A stretch of 61,572 bases of DNA from an uncultured Erysipelotrichaceae bacterium (GTDB taxonomy: Bacteria; Bacillota_I; Bacilli_A; Erysipelotrichales; Erysipelotrichaceae): the NCBI GenBank assembly GCA_934675465.1, contig CAKUQM010000007.1:1-61572 (forward strand), read 5' to 3'. The translations under genes and the position numbers were made by a program. Below are positions 1-7,489 of the stretch, piece by piece. The notes below the pieces were generated by a model, which saw only the letters and a list, made by a program, of their open reading frames with translations, searched no databases and was not told where the DNA came from. Each line of letters starts with the position of its first letter. Position 1 is the first letter of the stretch.

Positions 1-55
1 GGATAATTGCGGATGTTGAATTTATATTTATGGTGTAGACATTTAAATGATAATA

Positions 56-74
56 GTATATACTATGTATATAC
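56..74. promoter_or_regulatory. Candidate mazEF operator: two GTATATAC palindromes
   Basis: Two identical 8-bp palindromes GTATATAC (56-63 and 67-74) are separated by 3 bases, just upstream of the mazE ribosome-binding site. A -10-like TATACT overlaps the first palindrome. MazE-type antitoxins commonly repress their own operon by binding alternating palindromes over the promoter, so this is the natural operator candidate. The role is inferred. Confidence 0.45.
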
Positions 75-91
75 AAAAAGGAGGAATTAAT

Positions 92-334
92 ATGCCTATC
101 ATTACTATTCAAAAATGGGGAAATAGCCAAGGAATAAGAATTCCTAAAAGCATTTTAAAAGCTATTCATTGGAAAACTGATGAAGAATTATCTATTTTTA
201 CTGAAAACGATAAGATTATAATTGAACCTGCAAAAAAGAGAAAGAATATTGTTGAACTTTTTGAAAATTATGATGGAGAATATGAACCTGTTGAAATGGA
301 ATGGGGAGACCCGGTTGGTGAAGAGATATGGTAA
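92..334 (+). CDS. mazE: MazE-family (AbrB-type) antitoxin
   Basis: Antitoxin predicted to bind and neutralise the endoribonuclease encoded immediately downstream and to autorepress the operon. The 80-residue product starts with a swapped-hairpin AbrB/MazE DNA-binding fold, seen in the segment WGNSQGIRIPKSIL. It ends in an acidic tail (EYEPVEMEWGD) of the kind that wraps around MazF. The start at 92 is chosen over an in-frame ATG at 47 because AAAGGAGG at 77-84 sits 7 bases before it and the AbrB domain begins right there. The last codons overlap the start of mazF by 7 bases, which implies translational coupling. Family assignment is firm; the partner is inferred from adjacency. Confidence 0.87.
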   Translation: MPIITIQKWGNSQGIRIPKSILKAIHWKTDEELSIFTENDKIIIEPAKKRKNIVELFENYDGEYEPVEMEWGDPVGEEIW

Positions 335-675
335 AGCAGGGCAATATCATCAAAGTAAATTTCAATCCTCAAGCTGGACACGAACAAGCAGGTTATAGGC
401 CTGCTCTTGTAATTAGTAATAATTTTTTTAATGAAAAAACCAATGTAACAATTGTTTGTCCTATTACTAATACAAATAATAAGTTTCCTTTGCATGTTCC
501 TCTTGATAATAGAACATCTACAACAGGTGTTGTTTTATGTGAACATATAAAGGCATTAGATTTAAACGCAAGAACTTATAAGGTTATCGAAGAAATTCCT
601 AGTGATTTATTAGAAAAAGTAATTGATATTGTTTTTTCGGAAATCGAAATGTTAAACGAAGAAGATTATGAATAG
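328..675 (+). CDS. mazF: MazF/PemK-family endoribonuclease toxin
   Basis: Predicted sequence-specific mRNA interferase of a type II toxin-antitoxin module. The 115-residue length is normal for MazF. The N-terminal half shows the family signature: a glycine-rich GHEQAGYRPALVIS segment whose arginine is in the catalytic region, followed by a VTIVCPITNT strand carrying the conserved threonine. There is no sign of truncation. It overlaps mazE by 7 bases and is probably translated by coupling to it. The cleavage sequence cannot be predicted from the window. The pair stands alone at the window edge, so whether it belongs to an island to the left is unknown. Confidence 0.94.
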   Translation: MVKQGNIIKVNFNPQAGHEQAGYRPALVISNNFFNEKTNVTIVCPITNTNNKFPLHVPLDNRTSTTGVVLCEHIKALDLNARTYKVIEEIPSDLLEKVIDIVFSEIEMLNEEDYE

Positions 676-775
676 TATCTTTGCAAATAATTTATTGTCA
701 ATGGGTGGATGAAATATTATTGTTCACTCTTTTTTAATTTCTTGGTGCTATCATAAAGAAAAAGGATACAAACTT

Positions 776-1726
776 ATGAAAACATTAAAAGTATTATTGA
801 TTGCTGTGCTTGTTTTAACGCTTGGTGCTTGTAATGAACAAACAGTTGAGAAAACATCTTTGCCTGATGAGTGTATGCTTTATTATCATTTAGCAGATGA
901 GGATATTGTGGCTAATGATGATTCACTTCCTCTAGAAGAAATAAGTTCTAGGACTTATAGTGTTTGGTATGATAATCAATATTTAGGTGTTGTTAGGAAA
1001 GAATTTGATGAGGGTATAAAGCTAGAGGATATTATGTCTGCTGGTTCTTCTTTTGCGAATAAGGAAGGTTATTTCTTGTGGGATTCTAAAAGATATACAC
1101 CAATTTATTTGGATGTTAAGGGCGGTTATGTGCCTAATGTTTCACCAAATGTTGAGGGTGGTATCTTGTGGCTTAATATCAATGGTGAATGTTTTGGTGA
1201 TGGTGGATCTATTGATGTTTCTTGTTTCAGTGGCTTTAATACAGTAATTATTTCTGGTAAGGGAAAATTAGAGATAGAAGGTGGCATTGAGTGTGGCGGT
1301 GGTACTTTAGCTTTACCAGCTTTGATTATTGATGATGATGTTGAATTAGAATGTGATTCTATCAGTGTTACAAAGAATGATGATAATATTCCTGCAATGT
1401 ACGTAAGAAGTGGCAAGGTAGATGCTGATCAAATATTTGTTTCTGGTGATGTACTAATAAGTGGAGGAGATGTAGAAACAGATATGGTTGTTGATCCTTT
1501 AAATGTAGTTGTACGTGGTGGTGAATTTCAAACGGAACAGTGGGGTGGCATTTCACCTAATATCATCTTATCTGGTGGTGATTTAACTTGTAGTGGTTGG
1601 TTGCCTGAAGGAACTATTGCTTATGTTGGAAAGGGCACAATGAGTGCTAATGGCATAAAGTATAATACCAATGTTCATGTATATGATGATGGTAAGATAA
1701 TTGATTTGATGGAAAAAGAGGACTAA
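776..1726 (+). CDS. Putative lipoprotein with repetitive glycine-rich beta-structure
   Basis: Surface lipoprotein of unknown function, 316 residues. A signal peptide is followed by a lipobox LGAC with the lipidated cysteine at residue 19. From about residue 120 to 300 the sequence is rich in short GG-containing strands (for example VEGGILWLNIN, GGIECGGGT, VLISGGDVETD, VVVRGGEF) recurring roughly every 15-25 residues. This looks like a parallel beta-helix or solenoid. No catalytic motif was recognised. It ends convergently with tmcAL, the two reading frames overlapping by 4 bases inside a shared hairpin. No family name can be given with confidence. Confidence 0.8.
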   Translation: MKTLKVLLIAVLVLTLGACNEQTVEKTSLPDECMLYYHLADEDIVANDDSLPLEEISSRTYSVWYDNQYLGVVRKEFDEGIKLEDIMSAGSSFANKEGYFLWDSKRYTPIYLDVKGGYVPNVSPNVEGGILWLNINGECFGDGGSIDVSCFSGFNTVIISGKGKLEIEGGIECGGGTLALPALIIDDDVELECDSISVTKNDDNIPAMYVRSGKVDADQIFVSGDVLISGGDVETDMVVDPLNVVVRGGEFQTEQWGGISPNIILSGGDLTCSGWLPEGTIAYVGKGTMSANGIKYNTNVHVYDDGKIIDLMEKED

Positions 1727-1747
1727 TTGATAATGATTGGTCCTCTT
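1711..1747 (-). terminator. Intrinsic terminator for tmcAL inside the lipoprotein 3' end
   Basis: AAGAGGAC (1716-1723) pairs with GTCCTCTT (1740-1747). On the minus strand the stem is followed by a U-rich run, so it mainly serves tmcAL. It lies in the final codons of the convergent lipoprotein gene. Confidence 0.6.
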
Positions 1748-2820
1748 AGTTCTTGTTTAAGATAAGCTTTTCTATTTTGTGTATATGATGCATACACATT
1801 AGCAACTTTCCATTCAATATTTTTATAAGATTCAGGGATGTTTTTAAATTGAGTAACAACTTTAAAATCTTCTCTGTCTCTAAATTGTTTTAAGTATTCT
1901 CTACCCTTAGAGTTAAAGCCTAGTACTCTAACGTAATTTAGAGGCTCTAAAGCTTTGTATTCTTCTTTGGTGATGTTGTTTATGATGTTGGTACAAATCC
2001 TTTGGATACGGGCTCTAGTGTATCTTCTAGAGATGGAAGCTTTTAGAAAGTCTTCATATGTATCATTTTCATAAGCGTTTTTAATTAATAGGTTTTCAAT
2101 ACCTTCAGATACTAAAAATATTTTTTCTAGTCTTTTCTTATCACTTGTCAGCAATATTCTTTGTAGATATGGATATAAATCATCATTGAACAAAGGTTCT
2201 TTAATTTTAATTGGTGTTGCCATATGGTAATCCTTATTGTCTTTAATAGCCATTCTAATAGCCTTGGCACTGGCTATTTCTTCTAATTCATCACTATGAT
2301 AGCTATTAGTCCTTTGAATCAAATATGGCTTAATATTAGTATCCTCTAAGGCTCTTAGATAACTGATGCCTAAGATATCATTGGGATATAGACTTCCTGC
2401 AAGTAAGCCATAGGCCTTAGGAAAAGAGTTTCCCTTGTCCATGATTTCTTTTAGATAATCAATTTCAATATTATATGAGGCAAAGTCTTTAAGTTCTTCT
2501 AGATTATTAGTTTCCGAGCCAAAGACTAGGTTGTTGATGCCTAATTTATTTAACAGTTCAACACTTCTCTTACCAAAGACACTGCTATTTTGTAAGGTGT
2601 AGATATAGGGCAGTTCTACAACTAAATCAACACCATTCTCAAGGGCAGCTTTAGTTTTATCGAATTTATTAATAATTGATATTTCACCACGTTGGGTAAA
2701 GTTTCCTGATGTAATGGCAATGATTAAATCAGGATTGGTTAATTCCTTTGTTTTGTTTAGGTGATATAAGTGTCCGTTGTGAAATGGATTATATTCTACA
2801 ATAATTCCGCTAATGTTCAT
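1723..2820 (-). CDS. tmcAL: tRNA(Met) cytidine acetate ligase TmcAL
   Basis: Acetate- and ATP-dependent enzyme that forms N4-acetylcytidine at the wobble position of elongator tRNA-Met (formerly the YlbM family). The 365-residue protein opens with a nucleotidyltransferase fold: GIIVEYNPFHNGHLYHL carries the HxGH nucleotide-binding motif near residues 14-17, followed by a conserved TSGNFTQRGE segment. The middle LPYIYTLQNSSVFGKRSV segment is also typical of the family. The gene is divergent from yceD with only 23 bases between the start codons. No Shine-Dalgarno is visible. A TATAAT on the minus strand ends 7 bases before the ATG, suggesting a leaderless transcript. Confidence 0.93.
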   Translation of the reverse strand: MNISGIIVEYNPFHNGHLYHLNKTKELTNPDLIIAITSGNFTQRGEISIINKFDKTKAALENGVDLVVELPYIYTLQNSSVFGKRSVELLNKLGINNLVFGSETNNLEELKDFASYNIEIDYLKEIMDKGNSFPKAYGLLAGSLYPNDILGISYLRALEDTNIKPYLIQRTNSYHSDELEEIASAKAIRMAIKDNKDYHMATPIKIKEPLFNDDLYPYLQRILLTSDKKRLEKIFLVSEGIENLLIKNAYENDTYEDFLKASISRRYTRARIQRICTNIINNITKEEYKALEPLNYVRVLGFNSKGREYLKQFRDREDFKVVTQFKNIPESYKNIEWKVANVYASYTQNRKAYLKQELRGPIIIN

Positions 2821-2827
2821 GTTTGTT

Positions 2828-2837
2828 ATTATATAAT
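2828..2837. promoter_or_regulatory. Palindromic bidirectional -10 element between tmcAL and yceD
   Basis: ATTATATAAT is a perfect palindrome that reads TATAAT on both strands (plus 2832-2837; minus 2833 to 2828). On the plus strand it ends 6 bases before the yceD ATG at 2844. On the minus strand it ends 7 bases before the tmcAL ATG at 2820. Both transcripts would then begin at or next to the start codon. No good -35 hexamer was found for either direction. Confidence 0.6.
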
Positions 2838-2843
2838 GAGCAC

Positions 2844-3329
2844 ATGAAAATATGTTTTAAAGATTTGCGTAATATCGCTAACGAGAAAAGATATGACATT
2901 AAGTTCGATGTAATTGAACCTAGTGATAAGACTTTCTTATATCGTTTAGAGGATGTTGAGGGTCATGTAACTTTCTATTATGATTTGGATGATAAGTTAT
3001 GTATAAAATATCATGTAGAGGGTACGATGATTTGTCCTGATTCTTTTACTTTTGAAGAGATTGAACATGATTATATGGCAGAGGATGAGGATTTTGTTAC
3101 GTATAAGGAAGATGAAGAGGGCTTCTATTTATACGATAATATGGAACTTTCGGACTTTGTAATGTTCATAAGTTTACCAGAAGTTCCAATTATTGTTGAA
3201 AATCCGAATAAAAAAAGATATTATAGTGGGGATGGCTGGACAATTTCATCTGAAGAGGAGTATAATAGACACTCGAAGGAAGTAATTGATCCTCGGTTAG
3301 CAAAACTATTGGAGTATAAGGAGGAATAA
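2844..3329 (+). CDS. yceD: YceD-family (DUF177) protein
   Basis: Small acidic protein of the YceD/DUF177 family, 161 residues. In many bacteria it sits directly upstream of rpmF and is associated with 23S rRNA or ribosome biogenesis, but its biochemistry is not settled. The typical core is visible: a mid-protein strand VEGTMICPDSFTFEEIE, then an acidic loop, then a C-terminal LPEVPIIVENP segment. The ATG at 2844 is preferred over an upstream TTG at 2823, because a TATAAT ends 6 bases before the ATG and would make the TTG untranscribed. A good Shine-Dalgarno at the 3' end serves rpmF, which follows after 6 bases. Confidence 0.85.
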   Translation: MKICFKDLRNIANEKRYDIKFDVIEPSDKTFLYRLEDVEGHVTFYYDLDDKLCIKYHVEGTMICPDSFTFEEIEHDYMAEDEDFVTYKEDEEGFYLYDNMELSDFVMFISLPEVPIIVENPNKKRYYSGDGWTISSEEEYNRHSKEVIDPRLAKLLEYKEE

Positions 3330-3335
3330 CATTAG

Positions 3336-3485
3336 ATGGCAGTTCAACAAAGAAGAAATTCTAAGACACGTAAGGCTAAAAGAAGAACTCACTATAAACT
3401 AAGTGCTCCTGCGATGGTTAAATGTCCATCTTGTGGAGAGTACAAACTAGCTCATAGAGTTTGTCCTAAATGTGGTGCTAAATAA
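3336..3485 (+). CDS. rpmF: 50S ribosomal protein L32
   Basis: Large-subunit ribosomal protein of 49 residues. The basic N-terminus (MAVQQRRNSKTRKAKRRTH) and a zinc ribbon made of CPSC and CPKC pairs identify L32 of the four-cysteine type. AAGGAGGAA at 3319-3327 provides a strong ribosome-binding site. It follows yceD by 6 bases in the conserved yceD-rpmF pair and is followed directly by an intrinsic terminator. Confidence 0.97.
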   Translation: MAVQQRRNSKTRKAKRRTHYKLSAPAMVKCPSCGEYKLAHRVCPKCGAK

Positions 3486-3487
3486 TG

Positions 3488-3511
3488 ATCGCTGAATAAG
3501 CGATTTTTTTA
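3488..3511 (+). terminator. Intrinsic terminator after rpmF
   Basis: ATCGCT (3488-3493), loop GAATA, AGCGAT (3499-3504), followed by a run of T. Confidence 0.85.
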
Positions 3512-3528
3512 TTTGTTTATAGAATATG

Positions 3529-3557
3529 AAGGTTTCTTGTAAAAAGAAGCCTTTTTT
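3529..3557 (+). terminator. Second terminator hairpin between rpmF and mraZ
   Basis: AAGGTTTCTT, loop GTAAA, AAGAAGCCTT with one G-U pair, followed by a T run to 3557. It isolates the mraZ promoter from rpmF read-through. Confidence 0.65.
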
Positions 3558-3559
3558 AA

Positions 3560-3589
3560 TTGACTTTAATACCCAAAATATTGAATAAT
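3560..3589 (+). promoter_or_regulatory. Promoter of the mraZ operon
   Basis: TTGACT (3560-3565), an 18-base spacer, and AATAAT (3584-3589), immediately before the MraZ box array. Confidence 0.6.
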
Positions 3590-3590
3590 A

Positions 3591-3624
3591 GTGGTAGAGA
3601 ATGGCAAAAAGTGGGGAGAAGTGG
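3591..3624 (+). promoter_or_regulatory. Four MraZ boxes at 10-bp intervals
   Basis: GTGG at 3591, ATGG at 3601, GTGG at 3611 and GTGG at 3621 lie exactly 10 bases apart, that is, on one face of the helix. They occupy the region between the -10 element and the mraZ start codon. MraZ is known to bind tandem GTGG/TGGG-type repeats upstream of its own gene, so this is the expected autoregulatory operator. Confidence 0.8.
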
Positions 3625-3627
3625 TAG

Positions 3628-4065
3628 ATGTTTATAGGTGAATATTCACATAACCTTGATAACAAGGGAAGAATAATCATCCCAAGTAAGTTCAGAGAAG
3701 AACTTCACTCATCTTTTATTTTGACCAGAGGTCTTGATGGTTGTTTAACAATCTATTCAGTTGAACAATGGAACAAGATCTTTGAGAAGATAAATAAGCT
3801 TCCAACTACTAAAAAAGCCGTTAGACAATATACCAGAGTATTAACTAGTAATGCATCTGAATGTGTACTAGATAATCAAGGTAGAATACTTATTCCAAGT
3901 AACTTGTCAGCACCTCTAGGTATCAAGAAAGAATGCGTTATCGTTGGTGCCAATGATCATATCGAAATTTGGAATAAGGAGACATGGGATGAGTACTTGC
4001 TTGAGGCTAATGCCAACTTCGAGGAAGTAGCTGAGAATTTAAGTGATTTGTTAGAAGATGAGTAA
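3628..4065 (+). CDS. mraZ: Transcriptional regulator MraZ
   Basis: DNA-binding repressor of the division and cell-wall cluster. The 145-residue protein carries two AbrB-like SpoVT domains: MFIGEYSHNLDNKGRIIIPS at residues 1-20 and LDNQGRILIPSNL near 85. It forms ring-shaped oligomers that bind repeats upstream of its own gene, and such repeats are present here at 3591-3624. The final box ends 4 bases before the start codon, so no classical Shine-Dalgarno is available apart from the GTGGGGAG box itself. The 3' end overlaps rsmH by 8 bases. Confidence 0.97.
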   Translation: MFIGEYSHNLDNKGRIIIPSKFREELHSSFILTRGLDGCLTIYSVEQWNKIFEKINKLPTTKKAVRQYTRVLTSNASECVLDNQGRILIPSNLSAPLGIKKECVIVGANDHIEIWNKETWDEYLLEANANFEEVAENLSDLLEDE

Positions 4066-4999
4066 ACATATTAGTGTGCTTCTAAATGAAGCGATTGACA
4101 TGTTAGATGTCAAAGAAAATGGAATTTACATTGATGGTACCTTAGGCAGAGGTGGCCATAGTGAGCAAATCTTAAAAAGATTAAAGGGTGGTAAGTTATA
4201 TTGTTTCGATTTGGATAATGTAGCTATTGCCGAATCTAAGGAAAGATTAAGCGCATATCAAAATGTAGAATTCATCCATGATAACTATAAGAATATGTTC
4301 AACTATGTAGATAAGGTTGATGGAATAATCTTAGATCTAGGTGTATCTTCTCCACAATTCGACGAGAGTGAAAGAGGTTTCTCATACCGCTTTGACGGTC
4401 CCCTTGATATGAGAATGAACAAAGATGATAAGTTAAGTGCTTATGAAGTCATTAATCATTACTCTAAGGAAGAATTAGAACATGTATTAAGGGACTATGG
4501 TGAAGAGAAATATTATCGTAGTATTGTCTCTAATATCTTAAAGACAAGAGAAGAGAAGGCTATTGAGACAACATTTGAATTAGTTGAAGTCATTAAAAGA
4601 AGTTTACCTTATAAGGTATTAAATTCTAAGGGGCATCCAGCTAAACAAACTTTCCAGGCCATTAGAATTGAAGTTAATCACGAGCTTGATTCATTGAAAG
4701 AATTCTTAAATAGTTTTGATGGAAAGCTTAATGAAAATGGAAGGGTAGTAATCATTACTTTCCATTCATTAGAGGACAAACTAGTTAAATATAAGTTCAA
4801 GGAACTAAGTACCGTTGTAGATGATTTAAGAATCGCTAAGTTACCTAGTGAGATTGAAACTGCCGATTATACATTGTTATCACGTAAGGCCGTAATAGCA
4901 AGTGATGAAGAATTGATAAATAACCCAAGAAGCAAGAGTGCAAAGTTAAGAGGTATTAAATATGGGAAAGATTTACAAGAAAAAAAGAAAAACAAATAA
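4058..4999 (+). CDS. rsmH: 16S rRNA (cytosine-1402-N4)-methyltransferase RsmH
   Basis: S-adenosylmethionine-dependent methyltransferase acting on C1402 of 16S rRNA in the decoding centre. The 313-residue length is normal. The SAM-binding loop appears as GTLGRGGHSE near residues 28-37. The conserved LDLGVSSPQFDESERGFSYR block follows, and ITFHSLEDKLVK lies near residue 230. It starts within the end of mraZ (ATGAGTAA overlap), and its own 3' end overlaps ftsL by 38 bases, so the cluster is tightly coupled. Confidence 0.97.
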   Translation: MSKHISVLLNEAIDMLDVKENGIYIDGTLGRGGHSEQILKRLKGGKLYCFDLDNVAIAESKERLSAYQNVEFIHDNYKNMFNYVDKVDGIILDLGVSSPQFDESERGFSYRFDGPLDMRMNKDDKLSAYEVINHYSKEELEHVLRDYGEEKYYRSIVSNILKTREEKAIETTFELVEVIKRSLPYKVLNSKGHPAKQTFQAIRIEVNHELDSLKEFLNSFDGKLNENGRVVIITFHSLEDKLVKYKFKELSTVVDDLRIAKLPSEIETADYTLLSRKAVIASDEELINNPRSKSAKLRGIKYGKDLQEKKKNK

Positions 5000-5264
5000 G
5001 TTCAACCAAGGCGCAACTATATTTTTCTCTTTTGCGGTGGTAGTATACTTAGGTGTGTCTCTTTTTGTGGGTACCGCTAATACAAACTTAACTATGGAAA
5101 TTCAAAATATTACAAATAGAATCAGTGAATTAAAGTTAGAAAATGAAAAAATGAGTATTTCTATTAGTTCACTAGAGAATAAGGATCGTGTCTATACTAT
5201 GGCTTCTGATGCTGGACTTGATCAAAACCAAGATAATTTAATTTCTTTACAAGGAGTTAACTAA
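4962..5264 (+). CDS. ftsL: FtsL-like division protein
   Basis: Small bitopic membrane protein of 100 residues. A lysine-rich cytoplasmic N-terminus is followed by one transmembrane helix (about residues 18-38) and then a coiled-coil region with leucine heptads (about 45-75). This topology, and the position between rsmH and a class B penicillin-binding protein, identify it as FtsL, which links FtsQ/DivIB to the septal transpeptidase. It is too divergent for sequence alone to exclude a DivIC-type protein. It overlaps rsmH by 38 bases and the next gene by 1 base (TAATG). Confidence 0.82.
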   Translation: MGKIYKKKRKTNKFNQGATIFFSFAVVVYLGVSLFVGTANTNLTMEIQNITNRISELKLENEKMSISISSLENKDRVYTMASDAGLDQNQDNLISLQGVN

Positions 5265-7471
5265 TGAAACGAAGCAATAATATGCTTCGTCTTATTTATA
5301 TTTTGGCAATGACAGTGATGATACTATGTGTCATCAATGTTTTTGTTGTGGCTGTTGGCAAATTACACTTAAGATCTTTAACAAGTCTTGATTCATACAT
5401 TCAATCTGTTTCCTTAGTATCAGAAACTCTTAGAGCTAAAAGAGGTAATATTTATGATGCCAATGGAGAGATAGTTGCCCAGGACCAAAAGACTTATGAT
5501 GTCATTTGTTACTTAGATTCAAGTAGAATGAACGGTAAAAAGCCTGCTTATGTAGTAGATCCTTTATATACTTCGCAGGTCCTAGCAAGAATTCTTGATG
5601 GCGATCAAATGGAGATTTATTCTTTACTTACAAGTAATCCTGATTTATATCAAACTGAAATTGGTTTAACTGGTAAGAATATTTCTGAGGAACAGAAGAA
5701 CGAGATACTTGCAACCCCTGAAATCTATGGCATAGGTTTTAAGGAATCATATAAAAGAGTTTATTCTACATCTTATTTTGCGCCATATTTGATTGGTTTT
5801 GCCCAATCTGATGAATCGGGTAAGCTAGTGGGTAAAATGGGACTAGAGAGTTATTTAAATGAAGAATTAAGTGGTACTGATGGAAGCCATATCTATCAAC
5901 AAGATAAAAATGGCTATATCTTAACGGGAATGTATGAGGAAACAACTCCCGCCAAGAATGGTTATGACGTATATACAACTCTTGATTCTTCTATTCAACA
6001 AGCATTACAGACGGCTTTTGAAGATGTTGCTAAGGATAATAATGCATCTAAGGCTTGGGGAACAGTGGTAGAAATAAGTACAGGTAAGATTAAGGCTTGG
6101 GGTCAATATCCAAGTTTTGATCCTAACTTATTAAATATTGAAGACTACAATAACATCGGTGCTCAAGTACCATATGAACCTGGTTCTGTTATGAAGGCTT
6201 TTATCTATGCAGCAGCTATGGATATGGGTGTATATGATGGTAATGCTTATTTTGATTCATCATCATTCTGTTACTATGGTGCAAACCCATATCGTGTATA
6301 TAGTGGTAGTAGCTATGGTTGCATTTCTAATGCGGCAGGCAAGTCATGGGGAACTATTCCACTTGATTATGGTCTAATTTATTCAAGTAATGTTGCCACA
6401 AGTACTTTATTAACTGATTATGTAGGTGTTGAAAACTTCTCTAATTATTTGGATGCCTTTGGTTTCTTTAAACTAGTTGATACCGATGGTATTTTAGAGA
6501 CCAATGGTCTTAAGAATTATAAGTATCCAAGTGAAAAGTTAGCTTTAACATATGGACAGGGAAGTAGCGTTACAATGTTACAACTAGTTCAGGCTTATAC
6601 AGCTATTTTTGGCAATGGTGAGATGTTGAAGCCTTATTATATTGATAAGGTTGTTGACAAAGAAAATGATGAAGTCGTTTATCAGGGCCAAAAGACAGTG
6701 GTAGGAACTCCTATTAAAGAGAGCACTGCCAAAGAGATTCAAACTTTAATGGAGAGGGTAGTAAGTGACAAGAGTGGTACTGCTAAGTTCTATGCGGTTG
6801 ATGAAGTTAATATCATGGCTAAGACCGGTACTTCAGAAATCGCCACAAACGGTAGCTATGGTTCTAACGATTCTATCACTTCTGTTATGTTAGCTTTCCC
6901 AGCAGAGAGTCCTAAGTATATGATTTATTTTGCCTATGTTTCACCATACGATTACTATAATCATACTTATTCAACTCCAATTAAGAATTTAATTAGAAGA
7001 GTAGCTCTTTTAACTGAAGTTGGTTATTCTAATATGGATACCCTAAAGACTACTACTGTGGTTAAGGAAGAGATGCCTAATGTTTTGAATAAGAATATTA
7101 ATGAGGCAACTGATATCTTAAACAATTCTTATAATTTAAGAGTTATTAAAGTAGGAAACGGTGATACAGTTACTGACCAATATCCTTCTAATGATGAACA
7201 AGTATATACCAACTCAAGGGTATATTTAAGGACTGATGGTGACGTTGTTTTGCCTGATTTTACAGGTTGGACAAAGAAGGAAATAGTAGAATATGCCAAC
7301 TTTACAGGTTTGAATATAAAGGTTAATGGTCAGGGAATTTGCAGTAATCAGTCAATTAGTGCTGGTACAACTGTAGATAAATATGATTTAATAGTTATCG
7401 ACTTGTCTTTAATTGATTCAAATGTTTCGACTTATACAAAGACTGATGATATTATTGATGACGAAGAATAA
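5264..7471 (+). CDS. Class B penicillin-binding protein with PASTA domains (PBP2B/FtsI-like)
   Basis: Septal peptidoglycan transpeptidase, 735 residues. A single N-terminal membrane anchor (about residues 9-31) is followed by a dimerisation region containing RAKRGNIYDANGEIVAQ. The transpeptidase domain shows the three active-site motifs in order: SVMK with the acylated serine near residue 308, SSN in YSSNVATST, and KTGTSE near 525. Two PASTA-like repeats occupy the last 130 residues (MPNVLNKNINEATDIL and VVLPDFTGWTKKEI). Context in the mraZ cluster makes it the division-specific enzyme. It may be named pbpB or ftsI in other annotations. Confidence 0.94.
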   Translation: MKRSNNMLRLIYILAMTVMILCVINVFVVAVGKLHLRSLTSLDSYIQSVSLVSETLRAKRGNIYDANGEIVAQDQKTYDVICYLDSSRMNGKKPAYVVDPLYTSQVLARILDGDQMEIYSLLTSNPDLYQTEIGLTGKNISEEQKNEILATPEIYGIGFKESYKRVYSTSYFAPYLIGFAQSDESGKLVGKMGLESYLNEELSGTDGSHIYQQDKNGYILTGMYEETTPAKNGYDVYTTLDSSIQQALQTAFEDVAKDNNASKAWGTVVEISTGKIKAWGQYPSFDPNLLNIEDYNNIGAQVPYEPGSVMKAFIYAAAMDMGVYDGNAYFDSSSFCYYGANPYRVYSGSSYGCISNAAGKSWGTIPLDYGLIYSSNVATSTLLTDYVGVENFSNYLDAFGFFKLVDTDGILETNGLKNYKYPSEKLALTYGQGSSVTMLQLVQAYTAIFGNGEMLKPYYIDKVVDKENDEVVYQGQKTVVGTPIKESTAKEIQTLMERVVSDKSGTAKFYAVDEVNIMAKTGTSEIATNGSYGSNDSITSVMLAFPAESPKYMIYFAYVSPYDYYNHTYSTPIKNLIRRVALLTEVGYSNMDTLKTTTVVKEEMPNVLNKNINEATDILNNSYNLRVIKVGNGDTVTDQYPSNDEQVYTNSRVYLRTDGDVVLPDFTGWTKKEIVEYANFTGLNIKVNGQGICSNQSISAGTTVDKYDLIVIDLSLIDSNVSTYTKTDDIIDDEE

Positions 7472-7489
7472 ATATAGGAAGTATAAAGT

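Noticed and set aside
676..775. Terminator between mazF and the first lipoprotein gene.
   Set aside because: The only stem is a few mismatched pairs before the T run near 728-734; too weak to list.
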